Shown here in pieces: positions 56,666-64,000 of a DNA stretch of 64,000 nucleotides. The notes beneath the pieces were generated by a model that searched no databases, had not been told where the DNA came from, and was given only the letters and a program-made list of their open reading frames with translations. The position numbers and the translations under genes are program-made. This DNA comes from Dermacentor variabilis (Eukaryota; Arthropoda; Arachnida; Ixodida; Ixodidae), in NCBI RefSeq assembly GCF_050947875.1, contig NC_134577.1:66715639-66779638 (forward strand), given 5' to 3'. The first letter of the stretch is position 1; every line of letters starts with the position of its first letter.

Positions 56666-58849
56666 GCTTTCTGCGCTTCGATGCCATCGGCGAGGATGAC
56701 GAAGACAGAGTTGACACCATTGCTGATAGCAGAAAATCTTTTAAATGAAAAACACGGCACCGAAAGCAGGAAACTTGATAGTGAAAGTAAAAGCGGCAAG
56801 GCCTAACGGCAGCATGCAATAACTACTATAATGGCTGCCAGCGGATTGGCATACGAGTGTTGGTTTGAGGCTGCGAGATAGTCAAAATGGCAGCAGTAGT
56901 GGCTTCAATTCATGCTGTTTCAGACCTGCAGTCATGGGAAAAAAGTCTGAAAGATCAGAAGGTGAAGGGTTTCAGCGTACAAAATTTCGGGCATCCTTAT
57001 ATATTAGTTATATGGGGTGCTATGGGATGCAGTGCTCCGTGGGCATACAAATTATCAGGTGCGTCCGAATTATTAGGCATGCCCGAAAAATTGGTCATTG
57101 ACTGCATTTGTTTTTAATACTTCAAAAAGTTTGAATGCTGAGATTCCAGCTAAAGTGAATATTGAATGGCCTAAAACTCTATTGAATATTCCAAAATTTT
57201 GAATATTCACATTAGTTTATTGATCTAATGCACTAGTAAAATTTGGAGGTCATGTGTTTGCTTCCTCGCGACACTCGAAAATATTGGTTGCAGTCAGATG
57301 TAAACAAGTGCCCGACATGCATGCGCTTGCACTTGTGTGTGGTGCTTTTTTCTTCTGTGTTTGTTGCATCATCTTTCAGAAACTTTTCAACTATTGATAA
57401 CTGCGCTTCGCAGTATCTGCATATTAGGGCAGCACATTTTAGTGGCACACTTGAAGACATTCGTATGCGCATTTCACAGAGTGAGGCACCAGCAACGGCG
57501 ACATTTCAACGCAAGAGCGTTAAAGGCCCCGTGTCGCGAAAAAGCTTATGTCGGCATTGGATGTCGCTGGGCGAAAAATCACGACGAACGACAACCCCGC
57601 AGGCCATCTGAGTGGCACAGAGGCATTACTGAACTAATTGAATTCTTCAACGTAACATGCGTCAGAAAAATCGTGAAGTACCATCTAAACACAACCTACA
57701 GACAGAATAGCGTCGGATGGTAATTTGAGTATATGAGAAAACATAATGCTGTTATGCAGAAACTCAAACACAAACCCCTTCTTCAGCATTTCTACCATTC
57801 ATAGGCAGACCATGGCCTCCAAGATTTGCGTGCCAATCTCGAAGGCCATGGAGCGGCGTGCCTGTTTCCTTGCAGCACTTCCAGCTGGCACTCGCCTCCT
57901 CGGTATCACACGCCGTTTCTACCAGAAAGCTCGCCTTTGTGCATAGCGTTTGGCACTAGCATTTCTCGATAAACGTTATGGTTACATAAGCCGCAGTAGC
58001 TGGGAAGCGTGAGAAGCAGTCGGGAATCTTTGAATGCACTCGAATTCCACTATTAAAGGCGAAGCTTAAGCGTCCTCCCAATTTTTGCCAGAAATAACTC
58101 TCATGACTCAGGGAATCTGAAGATGACCTTAATTATGAGGAACAATATGGTTCGCCTTCAGACGAACAGCAAATGTCCTTCAATTAGAGCACTGAAGAAT
58201 AAAAAGATGATTACGACTCTAAAGAAAATGGTTCCTGTAGTGAATTCCTTTATGCTTTTTTTAGCATTACTGTAATGCAACAAATGCAAAGCAGTTATTG
58301 ACTGCCACTTCCTCAAACCTTTCAGGGTCACGGATGTACATGTAAGGTGGCAGCCAAATTCTTGAAAAAATAACATGCCTTTTTGAAATGAAGCGCTGCC
58401 AAGTGTCGCTCGAGATGTGCTGTATGTTTCTGCGACATCTAAAAAAAATTCTTGTTGTACAGCCACCCCTCAGCTTCCACCAAAGCTGGTTTCTCACTCT
58501 GCTCTGTGATTCTGCCCCCTCTGTAGTCCAGTAGTCCCGCTTCGCCTCGTTTACTACCACATGCTCATGCTCGCACATGTCCACTTTACAATCGGCATTC
58601 TTGTGTATGTCCAGTTTCGAGCATCAGAAAAATAGATTTCTATCTTGTTATCATTCAAACACAAAGAAAACCTCCAGAGCGTCTTGTGCTACTATGAGAT
58701 TTTCACCGACATGGCTCTTCCACAGGTGCGAATTACAGTAGAACCTCATTCCTACGTTTTGAAGAAGAAACCAAGAATGTACCACCCTGGAAAATGTACA
58801 ATCTGAAGTCACTATAAAGTTCAGCAGACTCAACTGTAGTTAACATCTA

Positions 58850-59640
58850 CCGTATTTACTCAAATCTAGGCCGGCCCCGATTCTAAGCTGACCCCCGAAA
58901 GTCCGAAGCCCCCCAAAAAATGTAAAAACTTACCTCGAACGTAGGCCAAACAAAAAAGCAAGGACAGTGTTCACAAAATGAAAACAGCATTTATTTAATA
59001 TGAACATGCCAAGTTCACTCTAAGTTATCATAGCTACTAGCCTCGTCACTATGGCCCAGACCACATGCACGCTTGTGGGCGCGCACTCATGCATGTGCAG
59101 ACAGTGAGGCACGGCTCACACGCATCGAAACGCGACGCGACCTCGGTGAACAGCTCCTCTTTGTTATAGGGCGCTTATTTTCCTTATCACTGTCATTTCC
59201 TCGTTGCAGCACACGTAACGGTACACGTCCCCCTTTGCCCCCACTAACGACGGACGTTTTTTTCATCGATGCTGAAGTCCCGCCCAGCTTGAACGTTTGA
59301 CGATGCCTCTGCAGCTAGCACAACTTTTCATGTGAAAGTGGCGCTACACTTTGGTGCCTGTTCGGTGCCATTACCATAATGCCACGCTATGGGCCAAGCC
59401 GCAAGCCGATATGACACAGGTCAGAATAGCGACTTTGCTCGTGAACTTCAGTTGGCTAGTGGCATGGCTAATAGCGGCTACGACACTGACTTTTCTAGAT
59501 GACACTAGCTATGCACCATATTTAAAATTTTCAATTACAAATTGGCATATTTTTTTAAAATCATCTAATCTAAGCCAACGGTAGAGTTTGGTATATGATT
59601 ATTAGAAAAAAAAAACTTTAGGCCTAGATTCTAATAATAC
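58850..59640 (+). mobile_element. MITE copy B with CTCAAATCTAGGCC-type ends
   Basis: It starts CCGTATTTACTCAAATCTAG after TA at 58848-58849. The right end (GGCCTAGATTCTAATAATAC) is eroded. It shares most of its internal sequence with copy A at 53689-54307 in opposite orientation. The plus frame 59351-59584 (77 codons) is the counterpart of copy A's small frame. Confidence 0.72.
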
Positions 59641-60566
59641 TGCACATAATGGGAAGCGAATTGCAAATCGTTGCAGCACAATATGCCTATCTGGAGGAGC
59701 CCAAGAGGTTTGAGATGCATGTTCATTGTTTCCGCAGCCTCGGCAAGCTTTTGTTCATGCGCCTTATATTTAATTGCCTCGGTCAGCAGCGTCTTTGAGC
59801 AAAGCATATTGGCAGAAAGTTTTGACGTGCCTACTTGGGGAGAATTTCTGCGACGCAAGACGCCCACGCTGCGTGCTAGCAGAGCCCGAGCAGCCCGGGA
59901 TGCACTATGTCATTAAAACAGCGATGGGAAACCAAAACAAGATTGAGCACATGGGCAACACCGGAGTACGATGCCACGATACAGCCAGGGAGAAACATGA
60001 TGCTCACCTCGCGCTGTCTGTAGCAGAGAACAATGTAGCGTTTGGGTTATCACTTATTAAAAGTGTGCAGTATGCTTCTTATGCCACATACGCTGCAAAA
60101 CAGATGGGTGAAGATGCTTATCGCAACAGGGTTGGCAGTGATAGGTGTAAATGAAGTGTCTGACGACCCGCGAGGAGATTTGCTGGTACTGGAATAGAAA
60201 AACGGAGTGCTCGCTGGCGTTTTCGTGTGACACGAGCGGGCGAGTATTGCGGGAAAGCTGCAGTGGTGAGTGCCTACTGTAGTAATTACTGGCTTCCTCT
60301 TTCTTGAAGTAAGTCACTTCGAAGAATTAAAAACTGCAATAAAAAGAATGAAACCCTGAGGGAAACGTTTCTATAAAAAATGTGAACCTCAACAGGTTCA
60401 ATATCCTAACAAAGAAGTGCCATCGGTAACATCGGAGATGAAAGCTCATAATGACGATGATGACGGCGGTGATGTGAGCATCCCCTCAATTTGCCCCATG
60501 GGCACAGCAGGGAATAAAAAGCAGTTGTTTACCCGTGACACTAGATGGTGGGACCTGGAAACATAC

Positions 60567-60748
60567 CTGTGTTGTTTCAATGGTGCCGCCCTCGCGGTAC
60601 AGTGCCCGATTGAGGTAGTCCATACAGCCGTGCACGGCACAACGTGCCGCCAGGCAAGACTTGTCCCCCCAGTTGACACCGTCTGCCAGGGCCATCACAG
60701 CACTGTTCTCCCGGACGCAGATTGCAAACGCGTCTGCGATTGGCTCCC
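60567..60748 (-). CDS. PPM/PP2C-type phosphatase-like protein, first exon visible here (gene incomplete)
   Basis: This is a 182-base exon read from 60748 down to 60567, with an acceptor CTTCTTCTCCGGCAG before it and a donor GTATGT after ACACAG. Its first two bases complete a split Gly codon, so at least one coding exon lies further upstream. It encodes [20 protein letters not shown] then [20 protein letters not shown] and ends ...GTIETTQ in phase 0. The ADG is the first metal-binding motif of PP2C enzymes; the usual DGHGG is here DGVNWG, as in a distinct arthropod PP2C-like subgroup. I found no convincing upstream exon between 60749 and 64000. With the other three exons it gives the C-terminal 359 residues. 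Confidence 0.88.
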
Positions 60749-60849
60749 CTGCCGGAGAAGAAGAGACAGCCGTCTTTCAACAATTCTGCAGTGCAACACA
60801 CCATCGTATCAAAGAATAATGTTCCAGGCGATATTGTGTTGATAAATTA

Positions 60850-61152
60850 TCCTGTTAAATTTCACAAACAGCTGCAACTTCACATGTGAACTTGATTTTG
60901 TGTAATTATGTTTATTCCATTTTGTTTATCTCTGTGCTTGTGTACGCTGTTCTTTTTTTCCTTCTAGTGAATAATTTGTTATGCCTTATGTGAAAAGTAT
61001 TGCACTTCTTGCATTCTTATTTTTTGCTTGTTCCTTTTCCTGGCCTTCACTCTTGTTATATTACTGTAGTCCCCTGCCCCTGCTCAATGCTGCTCTGAGG
61101 CCTGTAGGGTAATATGAATGAATGAATGAATGAATGAATGAATGAATGAATG
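60850..61152 (+). repeat. Probable LINE 3' UTR with (GAAT)n tail
   Basis: A T-rich non-coding stretch is followed by GAGGCCTGTAGGGTAATATG and a (GAAT)n array at 61115-61152, the look of a CR1/Jockey-type 3' end. No RT remnant remains upstream of it. The array itself is certain; its LINE origin is an inference. Confidence 0.5.
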
Positions 61153-64000
61153 CTGTAGTGAGGGGTGCCCAGGGGCCATATGTTTGGTCGGTCGCTTTAA
61201 GGAGCTGTTTCATTCCAGGATGATGTAGTGCTTGGTGAAGCTCCTCACTGGAGCAACAAGCATTCTGCCTGCTGGCTTAGCTAACTAATGTCCACACTTA
61301 GAGCGAGCTCCCCAAAAGCCAAAAGTACCACTCCGGATTACCACAATCAGCAAGAAGCTCAGCAGTGCTTGCATGAATGAGCACACAAGAAATGGTAAAA
61401 CGACCAGCTCCTTAAAGAAACATCAAAACGCAACACTATACCAGCTTAGACTTGCAAGTCATATTTCAAAACATCTACTTGGCCCACGAAACATCCACAG
61501 TAGCCAACGGATTTTTTGGACTCCGGAAGTTCGGACTTGATGGGCATTCCAGACTTCATAAATGTACCGTCAGGGTTCCCATAAAGCTAATGCATTTTTG
61601 GAACAGATTTTTCAGACGAATTTAGCCTCCAAAGTTTGATTTTCTAGACTAAATCACTATCTCCATGCTACTTGGCATAGAGTTAGTAGAACAACTCCAG
61701 AGGAAAAGCTGGGCCGGAAAAGTGGGAACCTCTAGGGCGCCGCCCTGTTGCTACTGGTCAATGTGGCCAGCGTAATTACTATTGAAAAAGCTGAAAACAA
61801 GTACAGGTCACCTTATGCTTTGTCATCTAAATACGCATACCTGATGGCTTTATGAAGGTGGTGCGTTAATATTAAGTTTATAGAAAGCGATCGCTAAGTC
61901 CATGACTTATGTAAAACACGATGTACGCATTCATGCAATAAAGGATGACGCGAATTTCGGTTTCGAATCTGTTTTTTGGATGCGTAGTAGTTTCGTACAG
62001 TTTAGGTTTGAGGCGTTGGTTTGACATGTGATCGCGCGTCGACATCGGACGCTATGGCACACTCGTGCCTTATGTGCCACTGAAGCCCCGAAGTGCTCTG
62101 GCATATACCTTCACATGTAAGTAAACGAATGTATCTCCTTGTTGAGAATATCACGCGAGTAGGCAGCTCTTGTGGTGCATCACAATCGTTTGAGAAGCAT
62201 CACAGTAAAGCATTTTTCTACATGCAGAGCGGTGTTTTTATTTGCTGGTTTCCCGTCAGTATGAAATTGCTGGACAGGCGGACCAGCACACCGGAATTGT
62301 AATGGCGAAGCCACAAGCAACTCAAAGAATCTGTTTAATTGTTGCAGTTTGAACAATCATGCTTCTACTAAGGCCACAGCAGAAAAACAGCCATGATGCC
62401 GAGTATTTCTGTGCCACGAAGTAATCAAGAGGCGAGTGCCTAATGCGGACGAAATCGAGTGCATCGAGACTTAGAACGACAGAAAGCTGAGCTAGTTGGT
62501 AAGGATTCATTATGCAAAACAGAGGTGAGGCGTGCAGACAGGACACAATACTAGAGAAGTGGGTGGCACTCGTGTTGTTTGCTTGTAAATACTCTACTCT
62601 TGTGTCCTGTCTGCACGCCTCACCTCCGTTTTGCATAACGAGTGCATCAACCCGCATATTAATAGCGTAGGCGTTTTATTAACTGTGCAATATTTTCAAC
62701 GCTTCCTTGCATGCCATCTCATGTGGAATATCTTTCTTGGTCACAAATTTGTGCAGCGAATCCATTTGCATGATCGACTCCGCGCCTGTGGGACCGTTCA
62801 CTTGCACTTGATGCTGAGTCTTTTACATGTATCCATAAACTGCAGATATGCACATCAGATCCCTGCGAGCATTTTTAAAATTCAATTATTTTAGACAACA
62901 GGCACCATATGCAATACTGACATAATCTCAAATACCACTAAGCAGCTGGGACACATTTTTGTTGACCATACTCGCAGGTAAAATAAGTAGATCATGTGGA
63001 CAGCTCCAACTCATTTTCCTTAAATCAGTGTGTACAAGGGGTATGCAAAAATAATTTTTTTCTCGCGCACCGATTATTTTGCTGTATAAGCAAGAAAACC
63101 CACCACGTTGGTGTAACATATCTTGTTCATCACACTAATATGTGCTTTAATTTACCAAGTGAGATGAGTTACTTTTATGGCTCATTCAGTCATATCACAC
63201 TGCAAGCTGCATTCATCAATCTTCAATTGGATTTTGCAAATGTTTAATGAAACATGTTTCCCTTTTATGCAGATATGCAATGGCAGGCCTTTCCGTGTGT
63301 TCCAAAGGTAAAATTTAAGCTCTAAATTAAAGAAGACATTTCTAGTCAGAAACAAGCAAAAATGGTGAATGCAGAGTATCAGAAGCCCAAGGTACAGAAA
63401 TTATGAGAAGTGCCGAATGATTTTAAGGAAAGAGTCTTATTAGAAAATGCAAGACTCTTTAGTGGAGGTCAAGCAAGTCAATATAGGTAGAATACTCTGT
63501 AAAATTATGCGAGTGAGGGGATGTCAAACAATGGGTCAGGAAATGCGTTGTTTTTCTGCAAAACAAAAGCTGATTGTCATTACATAAGTCACTTTAGCAT
63601 CATGAGACTGCTGCTTGACAAATTCAGAAATAAACCAAAAAACAAGACACGCAAAAATAAAAAAATCAATTTAATGATGCTTTCTCCGCACTGGGATAAA
63701 TAAAAACAAACACATCACATCTAATGTTGACATATCAGACGCCTTGTGAAACACTAAAGGAAAAATTCAGTTTCGAGCTATGGCACTTGCCGTATAGATG
63801 TGGGGGCCTTGCACTAATAGTGATAGTTACCACTGCATTTAGAAATTGAAAGCATTCATGCAGACAAGGATGATTCTTTATATTTTTGGCTACCACTTCA
63901 AATGCCTCCACCAAGTGTTACAATGCTGCACGCAGCCATACTAAGGATCTGCCAGCAACACCTGCAGGTAAAAAGCGGAAGCAGTCAAAGTGCTGGTGTG
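61153..64000. other. Upstream intron of the phosphatase-like gene, no exon recognised
   Basis: The exon at 60748 begins in mid-codon, so this stretch should be intron unless it hides a short exon I missed. It contains the 38-bp hairpin at 62511-62637 and AT-rich DNA. Open frames are short and lack domains. Confidence 0.5.
62511..62637. repeat. Long near-perfect hairpin, 38-bp arms
   Basis: The arm 62511-62548 (TATGCAAAACAGAGGTGAGG... to GGACACAA) and the arm 62600-62637 are reverse complements with one mismatch in 38, around a 51-base loop. It could be a solo inverted-repeat remnant of a transposon. No target duplication is obvious. Confidence 0.8.

Noticed and set aside
58158..58584. Overlapping minus frames with a possible transposon-like N-terminus
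   Set aside because: Acidic and basic runs looked suggestive on both strands, but no domain or inverted ends could be recognised.

Overview
The window looks like nuclear DNA of a hard tick (Ixodida, probably a metastriate genus such as Rhipicephalus, Dermacentor or Hyalomma). The reasons are widely spaced small exons with GT-AG introns of about 5 kb, a minus-strand tRNA-derived SINE of the kind common in ixodid ticks, and heavy loads of degraded CR1-like, RTE-like and RNase-H-bearing non-LTR elements, Penelope-like GIY-YIG fragments and pogo/Tigger-type DNA transposons. The organism call rests on family knowledge and was not tested by a search.

Left third (1-25,100): an imperfect tandem array. 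Two intact, intronless beta-1,3-galactosyltransferase-like genes (GT31; 6856-7914 and 19383-20441, both 352 codons, about 91% identical in protein) sit 12,527 bp apart in duplicated segments. Each segment runs: Penelope-like fragment, dispersed repeat, gene, CATGACATG-rich minisatellite, then a degraded CR1 LINE (ORF1, endonuclease, RT, 3' UTR). A CR1 RT/3' UTR remnant at 2095-4890 looks like the end of an earlier unit at the left edge. Unit 1 was later broken by an RTE insertion with a 9-bp target duplication (9536-10374) and by one LINE nested inside another (11353-14865). The longest open frame in that nest, 581 codons, is a chimera made by the nesting.

Middle (25,100-44,000): no convincing coding exons. 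It holds a SINE, a LINE 3' end, a hairpin cluster (28.6-28.75 kb), a dense cluster of foldback elements (32.6-34.5 kb) in which one 42-bp loop appears in both orientations, and several TA-flanked MITEs, some nested.

Right third (44,052-64,000): the four 3' coding exons of a minus-strand PPM/PP2C-type phosphatase-like gene (60748-60567, 54927-54726, 50074-49776, 44450-44052). All junctions are GT-AG and phase-consistent, and they encode the last 359 residues. The 5' part was not found and probably lies beyond the right edge. Its introns carry an apparently intact pogo/Tigger-like transposon (50593-52318, 409-codon transposase, matched TIRs, TA flanks) inserted into an older MITE, plus other MITEs. 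Two related MITEs in opposite orientation both keep a similar small hydrophobic reading frame.

The cellular genes (Golgi-type glycosyltransferases and a phosphatase) show no sign of acting together. The rest is best read as a record of duplication and nested transposition.
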